A stretch of DNA of 64,000 nt from Metridium senile (taxonomy: Eukaryota > Cnidaria > Anthozoa > Actiniaria > Metridiidae): assembly GCA_949775045.1 (NCBI GenBank), contig OX459108.1, positions 13,477,711-13,541,710 on the forward strand, in the 5' to 3' direction. A program made the position numbers and the translations under genes. The notes beneath the pieces were generated by a model, which searched no databases, had not been told where the DNA came from, and was given only the letters and a program-made list of their open reading frames with translations. Below are positions 36,301 through 47,139 of the stretch, piece by piece; within the stretch, counting starts at the first letter, position 1; the number at the start of each line of letters is the position of its first letter.

Positions 36301-37607
36301 AACGTAAATTTGGTTTAAAGTGCGATTAATTGAATACTTTAAGCGACAAAAAAAATTCCGTAAATTTCGTTTATTCTCATTATTTAAGCAGAAAAACGCG
36401 CTAATTCAAAACGTAAATTTGGTTTAAAGTGCGATTAATTTACTGCTTTAAGCAACACAAAAAGCGTAAATTTTGTATATACTGCTTATTTAAACAAAAA
36501 AACGCTAGTTTAAAGTTGTGTAAATGAAGCATTTCAACAGCTTTACGAAATTTAATCTACGCGTAAAGCAGCTGAAACTGGTTATAAACGCTAGCATTAC
36601 GTGACCTTTAAGAGCACGTAAATCTCGCTTTTTGTACTGTGATACCTTATAAGGACAATGTGACGTATAAGCCATTTCATTGTGTACTTCTATTGTTATC
36701 CTCTTGTCGTCAAGCGCAGAAATAAAGGTAGCTGCCTTGTCATCGTACGTAGGTCTTGTCGATAATCCACCCTCATATCCTTTTGGAGTTAAACCCAAGT
36801 TACTTACAAACGATGAGAAATGACTGCCATCGTAAAGAGGCAGTCCTCTAAAAAGCAGCGCTCCGTATTCTGTCAGCTTGTCATCGATCATCTTACGGCA
36901 GAGCGTCGCCCATTCTGATACGGAGTACTTTTCAGGTTGCTGTACTCTGTAGGCCTGGGGAAGACCTGGTCGAGGGAAACTGATGTACTCTGGAATGTCC
37001 TTACCGTGAGAGCCAGCGAGATATTTTATACCAGCTAATGGATACCTTATCTTTGGTGTAAACTCAAGAGGATCGAGGATAGTGAAAAGGTCATCCTGTC
37101 GAGCTGCTTGACTTGCCCTGATGAACAAAATCTATTAGAAGGCTGCTAATGAATTTCAATTTAACAAATTTAGTATGGTTTAGCGTGGGTCCTTTGATGT
37201 ACCACGATCAAACTGAACTGTTTCGTCAAGGATTATTTTTTATATATATCAAAGACACGCAAGAAGTACAGCCGAAGCAGTTTCGACGTATATGTTTGAA
37301 ACTGTATGACAAAGGACGATTATGCATGTTTGCCTTAATTGACTCGTTACAATACTGATGTTATAATTTATACATATATACGTCAATACAGCAATTCATG
37401 TGTTGATGTATATCACAATAGTGATCTTAATACAAAGACAACCTGGGCAGTAGTTTAGGCTCTTTAATAGAAGGTCTAGTTTAATTATAGAATAACTTAC
37501 TTTCTCCTTGCTCCAAAAACGCTAGCACAATGGCGGGTTGTTATTTGAATTCCTCTTAAACTTCTAGCGAATTTATCAATTGGATGTCTTAATGCATACC
37601 AAGGCAT
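27303..37607 (-). CDS. TauD/TfdA-type 2OG-Fe(II) dioxygenase, copy E
   Basis: Exons: 37607-37501, 37117-36646, 28968-28765, 27716-27303; in phase, 398 residues. The leader is [18 protein letters not shown]. The metal motif reads H-N-E (EVHNEMAYTSHCPYK): the Asp ligand of the other copies is Glu here (codon GAA). The plant homologue At3g21360 is recalled to use an HxE-type motif, so activity is not excluded. Exon 4 has one extra residue (QYAESDLHY). Distal AMHGR and GERRLL are intact. Intron 2 spans 7.7 kb because two CACAG-ended transposons (29262-33779 and 33996-36641) are nested in it; the second begins four bases into the intron, leaving GTAT of the donor. Whether such an intron is still spliced efficiently is unknown. 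Confidence 0.8.
28310..28550 (+). mobile_element. Possible LINE/SINE 3' end with (GTT)n tail
   Basis: A short hairpin TGACCCGC...GCGGGTCA, AT-rich body, then GCTGGAAATAAATAAAAGTTG followed by GTT repeats, the shape of a retroposon 3' end. In intron 3 of copy E; 5' end not identifiable. Confidence 0.4.
28577..28671. mobile_element. TAGCAAGCGTTT MITE, shortened (intron 3, copy E)
   Basis: Same position and ends as in copies A and D, but about 40 bp shorter and with the right end changed to AAACGCTTCCTA. Confidence 0.75.
29440..30360. repeat. 84-bp tandem array, about 11 units
   Basis: The word CGTTTTTGATATCCCTATAA recurs at 29473, 29557, 29641, 29725 and on to about 30313 at exact 84-bp steps (one unit is a base short near 30195). 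Two unit subtypes (CACAAAGGAATCCC and CACAAAAGAATCCC) alternate in the left half, then a third (CACACAAGAATCCC) takes over, suggesting amplification of dimers. 84 is divisible by 3, so both strands show long open frames with a 28-residue periodicity; I regard these as a by-product. Confidence 0.95.
30687..32733 (+). CDS. Unrecognised spliced gene inside the CACTA-like element
   Basis: Proposed exons: 30687-30813 (MNNNEQVPDQDL... to GEAIAKKFE), 31454-about 31513, about 31631-31711, about 31785-31826, about 32317-32733, each bounded by AG and GT sites. Exons 3, 4 and 5 are all phase 0 and join smoothly; the exon 1 to exon 2 join is off by one base with the obvious sites, so the 5' structure is uncertain. 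Exon 3 is Ser/Asp/Glu-rich (SSSEDESPDESNSSDHD); exon 5 begins with a short repeat of TQDYD units and ends in a roughly 80-residue Leu/Lys-rich domain (from SASLLIKSVTGKVLGRDELV) that looks folded. I do not recognise the family. Acidic linkers with a basic terminal domain would suit a DNA-binding accessory protein; that is speculation. Confidence 0.55.
33140..33670. repeat. 77-bp tandem array, about 7 units
   Basis: CCCAATTTGATGATGCATTG starts at 33211 and then every 77 bp (33288, 33365, 33442, 33519, 33596), with a degenerate unit at each edge. It mirrors the 84-bp array at the other end of the element and shares the words TGGGATTTC and ATATCCCAAATAATGGG with it in inverted sense. Confidence 0.95.
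33842..33973. repeat. (GAAT)n microsatellite between the two transposons in copy E intron 2
   Basis: GAAT tract followed by GGAT units, corresponding to the intron 2 microsatellite of copy D; it is the original intron sequence left between two insertions. Confidence 0.95.
33996..36641. mobile_element. 2.65-kb CACTA-like transposon with GTAAAT subterminal repeats
   Basis: Ends CACAGTGCCAAAAAGGAGAT and, at the right, the complement CACAGTACAAAAAGCGAGAT are imperfect inverted repeats. ATA flanks both ends (33993-33995, 36642-36644), a 3-bp duplication as in EnSpm/CACTA elements. Left subterminal region 34130-34610 has about 3.5 units of a roughly 125-bp repeat (CTTAAAGCTGACGTAAATCG words); the right one, 36300-36510, has two units of about 115 bp (AACGTAAATTTGGTTTAAAG). 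The interior shows only short open frames (35498-35683, 35680-35874, 35915-36106), none convincing. An inverted pair ACTCAAACCGTGA/TCACGGTTTGAGT lies at 35893-35990. Confidence 0.75.
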
Positions 37608-39733
37608 TTTTGGAGTTGTTTCAGATGTGTTAGACTGCAAAATAGTTCCTACTTTTAGGCGAAAGACTGAAACGAAGTGAGTGAGTCTTCTACGGTTCAA
37701 TAGACGAAATTCGATATTGATTAAGGTTTTGGCAGAGAGAGAATGGGGAAAGACGTAACGGAGGGAGCGCAGCACCAGGACACTCTACACAAATTAGAAT
37801 TAGAATGCACTGTACTTAATTAATTAATAGACTTAAGGACATTCCGTATTTTTGCATTGCGCACGCTCTACTGCGCACAATTTTGACCAGCGAGAGTGCG
37901 CGCTACAGCTCGCGCACCTTGCGCGCGCTATGTCGTTATTACTAAAAGATCACAATTCGTACATTCAAAGTGCCATAGCGCCAAAACGAATACGGTGACC
38001 TATCTTTTTTATGGTGTTAAACTAATGGTATCCAGGTTTGCAAACACATATCCGAGTTTGAATAAAAATTTATGTCCAGATTTCGAGATATTTCAGAATT
38101 GTGGTATTATTCTGTCATCCAGGTGTTCTCGATCAATACGCTTGTGTATTGCATTATCGCTATTTTCTTTTAACAGTTCCACTTTTCTATCCAAGTATTG
38201 TGTGTGAATGAAGACTTGGGATGCTAAGATGTAATTAAACCTAATATTTCAATACTAATATCAAAAAAGAGTGCCATTAATCGCCTTTTCTTCTCATTTT
38301 ATACATCAAAATATTACTCTCGCGCGCCGTGAAAATGAGTAACTTTGACGTGATCTAGTGCCAAAACCAACACGGTGACCCCCCTTTTTTATTTCATTTT
38401 TGAAATGCCCATGTCTTAAAGTATAACTGTACAAAGTTTCAATAAAAAGTTATGTCAAAATCTATTACTACGGAATGTCCTTAACATAACTTTATATTCA
38501 CGCAATAGAATCAACCCGTAGTGTATCACTCTTGAATGCACCCTTATATAATATATTCCATTGTGTTCTTTGGTTGTTATTTGACTATCACATTAATTTT
38601 AACTAATACACTTTGTTTCTTTCACATGCAGATTACTGAGGACAGCTCTAATCAGTACAACTCTACCGTAATAGTTCTTATAATTTTCATACCTAATAAT
38701 GTCAAATAAACGCTAATAATTACTGGAAATGTAGTGTTGAAAGCCTCGCACTTATGTCTACCATCGGATATACTGTAGTATGTTTAACACAAAGACTAAC
38801 AAAATAGATCGGGTAAAAGACAAACATGGCAATTAAATAATTTATAATTCGCGCGTTGCCAGAAAAAAATAGTATAAATCGAATATTGTAGGGTCGATTT
38901 TTTTTCAATTTTGTGCTGTCATTCTCCCCCCCCCCCCCCCCCCCCCCCCTGTGATGTCGATTTTTCTATGTTCACATATTTTGTAAAACTTACTAATATC
39001 TTGACCTGGCATCGGCTGCTCGAAAATTGGTTTTGATTGGCTTAGTGCATGCTGAATTTTGATTGGCTACCGCATTCTTATGATTGCTAATTAACTTGAA
39101 TGAAATTTACAATCTTCGGGAAACTAAAAAAAATACAGAAATGTAAAAATAGAAAATAAGTAACTTAAGGAAAAATTATCTAGGATTTGTTGAAGATCTA
39201 CTGCTAGGGTTGAGAAAAAATTCATTTTTCGCCATTTAATAGCAGCAGTGCAGAGCTCAAAGGCTCAGGAAGTCAGCAACAATTTGCAAAATTAATTTGT
39301 ACATGCATCGGGATATAAAGTAAAAACTCAACACTTATTCTAAGAGTTTTCGTTAAAAAAATGTTAGGAAACAACCTGGATAACGCGCAGTTATGGAGCA
39401 GTATAGGTATACACCACATTAATTGATTGACCAGAACTCCTGTCCAAACAGTTCATTGAGTGCCAAATGAAATTGAACAATCAAAGCTAAGGATTGATTG
39501 ACAAGTTTGTCAAATGTTCAAAGCGTCGAGAAAGCTGCATCAACAATTTGAAATTATCGCGAATGTAATAATTATTATTTTGCAATTGTTATTTACTCAA
39601 GTCTATTCAGCTGTTGTAGTTAGTTATCGCTAACTGATTATGACTATAAAAGTCCCAGTGTTTTGACGCTAAATGTTATAACTGTCGCGGTTTTGACACT
39701 AACGAGCAATAAGTAGCACACTCAGTTAAAAAC
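37608..39733. other. Intergenic between copy E and the protease-like gene
   Basis: Contains the shared dioxygenase upstream segment (to about 37770), the TTAA-flanked element 37837-38480, a segment at 38506-38690 that recurs 5' of copy D and, inverted, 3' of copy A, and a poly-C run at 38927-38949. The rest is unremarkable. Confidence 0.65.
37837..38480. mobile_element. 644-bp element with TTAA duplication
   Basis: TTAA at 37833-37836 and 38481-38484 bounds inverted ends GGACATTCCGTA and a matching complement. Inside, a roughly 140-bp block beginning CGGTGACC(T/C)...CTTTTTTAT is present twice in direct orientation (about 37993 and 38370). A TTAA target is used by piggyBac and Kolobok elements. 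Non-coding. Confidence 0.75.
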
Positions 39734-41074
39734 ATGATTGGTTACTTTGTTCTGATCTGTTTTCTCTCATGGGTGACATCATCAGAAGGTATTAGTAATA
39801 ATTAATATAGCTTTAGAGTAATGGATTTACGCGAAATAACTAAATAGAGTACTTCTATCAAGTATATAGTTCTAAACGAGCAAAACTAGAGGTTCTTTCT
39901 TGCTGTTGCATGATGTATTGTATTCTTTGTATTGCAGGGTATTGGGGTCTTTCTTGGTGTTGCAAGATGTATTGTATTCTTCGTATTGCAGGGTATTGGG
40001 GTCTTTCTTGCTGTTGCAAGATGTATTGTATTCTAGTTTAGAGTTCTTCGTATTGCAGGGTCAGTGGGGTCTTTCTTGGTGTTGCAAAGACATATTGTAT
40101 TCTAGTTTAGAGTTCTTTGTATTGCAGGGTATTGGCCCCTGAGTGATTGGGGTCTTTCTTGGTGTTGCAATATGTATTGTATTTTGGTTTAGAGTTCTTT
40201 GTATTGCAGGGTATTGGGGTTTTTCTTGGTGTTGCAAGACATATTGTATTCTAGTTTAGAGTTCTTTGTATTGCAGGGTATTGGGCCCTGAGTGATTGGG
40301 GTCTTTCTTGGTGTTGCAATATGTATTGTATTCTGGTTTAGAGTTCTTCGTATTGCGGGGTATTGTTTCGTTCTTTTTTGGTGTTGCAAGATGTATTGTA
40401 TTCTAGTTTAGAGTTCTTCGTATTGCGGGGTATTGTTTCGTTCTTTTTTGGTGTTGCAAGATGTATTGTATTCTAGTTTAGAGTTCTTCGTATTGCGGGG
40501 TATTGTTTCGTTCTTTTTTGGTGTTGCAAGATGTATTGTATTCTAGTTTAGAGTTCTTCGTATTGCGGGGTATTGTTTCGTTCTTTTTTGGTGTTGCAAG
40601 ATGTATTGTATTCTAGTTTAGAGTTCTTCGTATTGCGGGGTATTGCGTTTTCACGGATCACAATTACTACAATTAATTAACTCTGCTGAACTCCGAATAC
40701 GTACATGTTCTCCATTTTTAATATTCTCAATCTTTAATTAACTTACAATTTAACTTATTCAAGGTAATTGCGGCGTGAGACCATCAGGAGCTCGCGTTGC
40801 TCGTCTAATATCTGGCTATGATGCCACGCCTAATTCTTGGCCGTGGATGGTATCAGTACAGAAGAATGGTAACCACTGGTGTGGTGGTATACTAATTAAC
40901 TCTAACTGGGTGATTACCGCTGCCCACTGTGTGTATAAGGACCTGAAACCGAGCACTTACACAGCTATTGTTGGTAGGGAATGTTCATTATTATGAATGT
41001 TATTATGTAGGGAATGTTCATTATTATGATGATCATGATAATGAAGATGATACTGCTAATGCTAAGGATGCTGG

Positions 41075-41105
<31 letters not shown>

Positions 41106-43615
41106 CAGAAGCTAAGGAAGACGAGGAGATCAGAATTAGAAGGGTGATGATGATGCTAAATATTATGATAATGATGATGATGAAGATGTTGATGATGAAA
41201 ATGATGATAGCGATGATGATATGATGTTAATAATGATGATGGTGTCGGGATGATGATGATGTCAGTTAACAATGGGGATGGTGATGGTGATGAGGGTTGT
41301 GATGTTGATGTTGATGATATGATGATGATGCTAAAGATGTTGATGATGATAGGGATGATGATATGATGATATATTAATGGTTATAGTGATGTTTTTAATG
41401 GGGATGATGATGATGATTGTGATGTTGATGATGATAGTGATGATGATATAATGATATTAATGGTTATAATGATGTTAATAATGATGTTATTAATGAGGAT
41501 GATGATATTAAGTGATGATGATGATGTTGATGATGATGCTGAAGATGTTGATGATGATCATGATGATAGTGATGATGATATTAATGGTTATAGTGATGTT
41601 AATAGTGATGTTATTAATCTGATATAAGAGAACACATAACCGAATGTGTCCAATTATCTCTTTAGGTGCGCACAACCTTAAAAGCACAACCGCATACCAG
41701 AAAACCCTTAAAATCAAACGAGTGGTGAAGAACAGAGACTTTATAACATGGAACATGAAACATGACATTGCTTTGCTTCAACTAGAGAAACCAGTCCAGC
41801 TCAACTCGCATGTTAATGTGCCTTGTTTACCCAACTCTTACATCGATGTGAGGCCTGGGGCGAGATGTTACGTCACTGGTAAATTGCAGCCGGTATCCAT
41901 GCATTAGGCCATGCGATGGCGATATTTTAATATCAGTACCAGAATGCTTTGCGGCTTTCCTATATTATTAAAAATGTTAATCCTTCTTGTAATTAGGTGA
42001 ACAATTGGCTAATTAATTTAAAAAGAAAGTAGGCGAAACATTTAGGTATATACATTTGCCGCTCATATTGTATACAGCTATCTCAAAAAACGTAGAATAC
42101 TGAATAGTGCATTCCAAGACCAAAGGGCATTGTGGGTCTCATTTATTTGAAATAAATATACAGCAATATTTACTCCCCATAACTAACTAGTATATTGTTT
42201 AAAATGGGATGTATTAAGAATAAAATAAGTAATTATCATTTATTTTACTTTAAACAATATTAAATGCCTCAGAATTAATGCATTTTGGTCTTGCAATGCA
42301 CTATTCAGTATGCAATATAAATAGCTGTATATTACTAACATGTTTTTCGTAAAGGTTGGGGACGTGTTCTTGGTGGAAAAGTACCTGACACACTCAAACA
42401 GATTGAAGTACCAATTGTTGCCTCGTCGACATGCGCACAAAGAAACAACGCGATCAAAAAAGTCGACAAACATGCCATGGTCTGTGCTGGTCAAGGAGGC
42501 AGGGGTATCTGCAAGGGGGATGGCGGTGGGCCATTAGTTTGTAATGAAAGAGGCAAATGGGTCCTCCGCGGGGTGGCAAGTTGGACTCATTATTACTGTC
42601 ACACCAGTTATTATTCTGTCTTCACTCGATTTAGCAGACATGTGGGATGGATGAACAATGAGTTTATCAAATGGGGTAATATATATCAGTAACAGTTGAT
42701 AATAATAATGCAGGGGCGGATCCAGGATTTTCTTCAGGGAGGGGTGCAGGTCACTTGATAAGGGGGTGCACACCACAAAATTATCACAAAGGAGACACAC
42801 AAAATAGGGTTAAATGAGAGTATAAGGTCATCTCAGGGAGGGGTACGCACCCCCTGCACCCACTAGCTGGATCCGCCACTGTAATGATACGACGATGATG
42901 GACAAGTAATGAGACAGTTATCAAACAATAGGTTAATCATAAGAAATGCTTTTGTAGTGATCATGATAATGATGGTGACTATTACCGAACGGCAATAAAT
43001 ATGATAGACGGCATGAAAAAAATGCTGACTTAACCCAGTTTACTGACGTTTCGAGCTTTAGCCCTTCGTCGAAGTAAAAGAGGCTGACGATGATGACGAT
43101 GACTGCATGACGATGATGAAAATATCACTTGATGATGAAGCTCAGTTGAAATAAATGATGATGTCATATAAGATGGATTGCAACCATTAATATTATCGTC
43201 ATTGTTTTCATTAGTTTAAACATTATATTTGATGCTTTTAGTTTCTGACTAATTTTTAAATCGTCCTTTTTGTCATTTCTTACAGATAATGCAGGATCTA
43301 CAGGTATATGAAATGTATTTTTTATTAGTTTGTTAATGACTATCACAATCTTTTTCCCTATTTTTTTTTTTTGTAAGAGCATTGAGCCTTGATAATGCTC
43401 CTAAAACATTGTATTATTATTATTATTGTAGACAATTTGGCGAGAATTAACGGATTATTATTATAATCATATCGATGATTATATAATCATAATCTTTATT
43501 ATTAATAGGTCCATGTAAAGACAAGTCTCCATCCTGTGTTACTTACATCAAGGCGTTTTGTCGTTCGAGCAGATGGATGAGAGAAAACTGCCCAAAGAGA
43601 TGTGATATCTGTTAA
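39734..43615 (+). CDS. Secreted chymotrypsin-fold serine protease homologue with C-terminal ShK domain; catalytic Ser replaced by Gly
   Basis: Six exons: 39734-39788, 40764-40973, 41666-41878, 42355-42675, 43286-43303, 43509-43615; every junction is phase 1 and GT/AG, giving 307 residues. Residues 1-18 are a signal peptide ([18 protein letters not shown]). The S1 protease domain runs from about 33 to 262: H73 in TAAHC and D122 in HDIALLQL are the catalytic His and Asp. At the nucleophile position the usual GDSGGP is G-D-G216-G-G-P (codon GGC at 42532-42534; AGC would need one transition), so it should lack peptidase activity. The activation site reads ARLISG instead of R-IVGG. After a short linker exon, residues 275-307 form a six-cysteine ShK domain ending exactly at the stop. 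A possible AATAAA lies at 43694. Confidence 0.9.
39890..40650. repeat. Minisatellite, 66-90 bp unit, in intron 1 of the protease-like gene
   Basis: About ten units built on TTGGTGTTGCAAGATGTATT and GAGTTCTTCGTATTGCAGGG with optional TCTAGTTTA inserts. The last four units (about 40370-40640) are nearly identical at 91-bp spacing, indicating recent amplification. Confidence 0.95.
41035..41630. repeat. (GATGAT)n-rich low-complexity DNA in intron 2 of the protease-like gene
   Basis: Imperfect GAT trinucleotide repeats with larger-period similarity around GATATTAATGGTTATAGTGATG. No coding potential is claimed. Confidence 0.9.
42070..42331. mobile_element. Foldback MITE, about 262 bp, TATACAGCTAT ends
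   Basis: TATACAGCTAT and ATAGCTGTATA at the edges, with inner arms ATACTGAATAGTGCATTCCA and complement. It fills most of intron 3 of the protease-like gene, ending about 24 bp before exon 4. Confidence 0.8.
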
Positions 43616-45764
43616 GGTGAGTATTAACACAGGGATCCCATAACAAGACTGGTGAAAAGCAAAGTTGCAACCGTTTTCAAAAATGTTGTCCAAAATAAAA
43701 CAAGATGTGATATCTGTTACGGTAAGCACACAGGGTTCCCATAACAAGAGTGGTGAAAAGCAATCAAAAATGTTGTCCAAAATAACACGGCGGGCACGCG
43801 CGACCCCGAAATCGGAACGTTTCATCGCCGAAGCCGCCATATTGGCCGTTTTCAATTTTCGGTGGACTGGTGCCGAATTAGCGAAAACCGTTGACGGTAT
43901 AATTCGGGAGCCGATCACTGCCTTCGGTTTATTCCGAAGGTTTATCGACTAATCGTATATGCTCGACGAAGGAAAGAGCTTAAATTTGATACCAAACTTG
44001 TCAACAAATATAGCTGTAAAGTCGACACTGTTTGCTTGAAAAAACACAGTTTGAACGACATTTCGCTATTCTCGCCTGAATGCACTTTTATCGCCTTGGG
44101 AAAATTTTTTTTATGAAGGTTAAATAGTTTAAGTCTCTTGATTTTGTGATAGAATGTGAGTTGAACTAGAATTTGTTGATTCCAGATTTTGGATAAACTA
44201 CTTAGATTTCGCGCGATAAGGTCTTTATTTATCGCGAAAACAATGCCGAGATTCGATCTTTCGAGCTTTAATAAGAAGAAGAAACAGTTGAGAGAAGGAC
44301 ATATTATGAAGTCAAGGGGCATCGACTCATTAGAACGGGATTTGAACTGATACCGACGACTTGATAAAGACAAAGTAGAGAGATCTACACGCGAAGACAC
44401 TAACACTTGTGTCAGAAACTTGATGAAAAGGTGAGCAAAACCATATGATTTTCTTTATAAGGGATTGGATTTAATAATTCTTACAATGTTGTGATAATTT
44501 TCGATTTTGATTGTCGTGCAAACAATGCTTTAATCTGCTTTCAGATCAAGTTAACTTGAAGCTGAAGCAAAACAGATATATTGACATGTGAAATAAAGAA
44601 TATTAACTATCATTATTGGCTTTCGGCTCTTCTATAGTATTTTTGCCTTCGTGTCATAGTATGAACAATAATATTGTTGATTTTTCGCTTAGCAACAAGC
44701 CGTGCGCACGTGTGACTGTCAGTAGCTTAACAAAACAGACAAACAGGCCATAAAATGCACAATCATACACAAGCTTATCACACTAATTGAATCACTATTT
44801 CGCTCTAGTTGTTTTTCATGGTTTCCTATTAAGTTTTAATGTGTTTCTCACACTGTATATTATAGTGGGGGTGGTGGTTTGGGGGGGGGGGGGGGGGGGG
44901 GGGTATGCAGAACATATCTTCAGCTGTTGACGGTTGTTCATTGCCTACACTCATCCCTTATAACAGGCTCATGCCTTTTATTAAGCAAATTCCTATTGGC
45001 AATGTTCACAACGTGTATGGCACTCTTTGTGAAGATATGGATTGAAGTGACAAGATGCATGAATGTTTCAGGGATTTAAAACAAACGACACTTTAATAGG
45101 CTTGCATAATTTTATTTAAATAATAGTCATATTTATGATTTAAAGTGGTTCAATAATCAGCCTCGTAAATTTTATGTCCCTAGGTGGAGTTGGTGCCCCT
45201 TGTGGAAAAGACGACACTGCTTGTGCATGGCTTATAGGGATTATTATCATAGGCTGGGAAGTGCCTGTAGCTCCAATGAGAATTATGTGCTCTTTGGAGC
45301 AAATTGTCTTGAGGATTGTGTATTTGAGTGCTAAAACAAAATTTATCATTTGAATTAACATGACGTATACCAAACATAAGGGAATATCGTGCCTACCACC
45401 AGCAAGTATTTATTTTTATTATCACAGTCAATGCAGTTCTTTTAGTTTAAAATCACATACAAAAATGCCATTATTTTGAAATCCTCTTTATTGACAACTC
45501 TGTATTGCTAGTTCAAAAATATCTCAATTGAGTAATAAAGATTATGCAAAGGTAATTCTAATTCTAATGTGTTAGAGTGCCATCAAATCAATAAATCTGT
45601 GAAATAGGCATAACTATAGGTATGCATAATTACAGCTAATCACACAGTCATGTACTGTATAGTGAAAAAAGCAGTACTTACATGCACAAATGGCTAAATA
45701 GCTATGCATATTTCATGGTTTTATTGACAGCACTCTAGTGCACATGTACATGTAATAGTGCTTA

Positions 45765-46495
45765 TTAGCACATGTTGGAAATTAACAAACTGTTATAATA
45801 TATCTAATGAGTTTTTACACATGTTGTAATCTCTAATTAGACTAGAGTGGTACTACACATGTTGAAATTAACAAACCATCATGATATATCTAATGAGTTT
45901 TTACACATGTTGTAATCACTAATTAGACTAGAGTGGTAGAGTACAAACACTAAAAATGTGCAATACTTTGTACTATTTACCACTAAATAGTGTTGATTAA
46001 ACAATAGAGGACAAAAGAATTTGCATAATTTAGCAGTATTTAGTGGTATTTATGTTGCACACTTTTAGTGTTTGTACTCTACTACACATGTTGAAATTAA
46101 CAAACCATAATGATATATCTAATGAGTTTTTACACATGTTGTAATCACTAATTAGACTAGAGTGGTACTCCACATGTTGAAATTAACAAACCATAATGAT
46201 ATATCTAATGAGTTTTTACACATGTTGTAATCACTAATTAGACTAGAGTGGTACTCCACATGTTGAAATTAACAAACCATAATGATATATCTAATGAGTT
46301 TTTACACATGTTGTAATTACTAATTAGACTAGAGTGGTACTACACATGTTGAAATTAACAAACCATCATGATATATCTAATGAGTTTTTACACATGTTGT
46401 AATCACTAATTAGACAAGAGTGGTACTACACATGTTGAAATTAACAAACCATAATGATATATCTAATGAGTTTTTACACATGTATATAATAAGTG
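45765..46495. repeat. 86-bp tandem array, about 7 units, interrupted by a MITE
   Basis: Units contain CACATGTTGAAATTAACAAA and ATCTAATGAGTTTTTACACA and repeat every 86 bp. The second unit is split by the TAGAGTACAAACACT MITE (45937-46081) at GTGG|TA|CTACAC. Confidence 0.95.
45937..46081. mobile_element. MITE family TAGAGTACAAACACT, copy 3
   Basis: Ends TAGAGTACAAACACTAAAA and TTTTAGTGTTTGTACTCTA, opposite in orientation to copies 1 and 2. Neighbouring array units give the uninterrupted target GTGGTACTACAC, proving TA duplication and insertion after array formation. Confidence 0.92.
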
Positions 46496-47139
46496 GTAAC
46501 TAGTGTACAGTTGGAAATAAACAATACATAAACATATCTAATGAATTTTTACACATGTAGAAATATAACAGAATAAAATATTTGCATGCTCAAAATTTGT
46601 GACTGTTTTTTTTGGTTTTTAACTATCAGTAAGAATGCATGCATTGAATATACAAAAGCAATGAGTATTGATTTCAATTAACCTGAGCAAGACTATCTGT
46701 AAATTTATAGCATGCATCTTTAAAATTTGTTCTCTTTTATCTGTTCACATTAACTTTGTACCAGCTAACAAGTAGTGCCCAGGGATTGAGAACACAATAT
46801 TTAAAATAGTCAAACAATTTGAAATAAATAAATTTTGCATGGGTCTTTTCTAATCAGTATTGTGTTGTTTATCAAGTACATTCAGTCCAAGCACTCTAGC
46901 TACAGATATATATTTGGATGAGTTTTCAAAAATGTTGTTCTTTCATAACAAATTATCATCTAATCCAATCTTTAATTGTTGCCAACATAAGTGAATTTAA
47001 CAGTTCAAGGGCTCATCCAAATAAATATTTCAGTTAGTTTTAGCCAAAATGTTGAGCATTACCATGAAAATTCCATTCACCGTAATAGTATTGTACAATT
47101 AATTGTCCACACTTCTTTTTGTAAACAAAAGCAAAGTCC

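Larger units (their letters stand above)
43616..47139. other. Gap between the protease-like gene and the minus-strand unknown gene
   Basis: Immediately after the stop, the last coding bases and 3' flank are repeated (GATGTGATATCTGTTA(C/A)GG at 43600 and 43706), then a GC-rich CpG-containing segment 43787-43880 with a GCCGCCATATTGG motif follows. A good donor context (GAAAAG|GTGAGC) at 44431 might end a noncoding first exon, but no coding exon downstream is seen. Poly-G lies at 44880-44902, a tandem array at 45765-46495, and the remainder is AT-rich with nothing recognised. Confidence 0.5.

Noticed and set aside
43942..44406. 154-residue minus-strand frame
   Set aside because: No family resemblance and no splice or promoter context; likely chance opening in a moderately GC-rich stretch.
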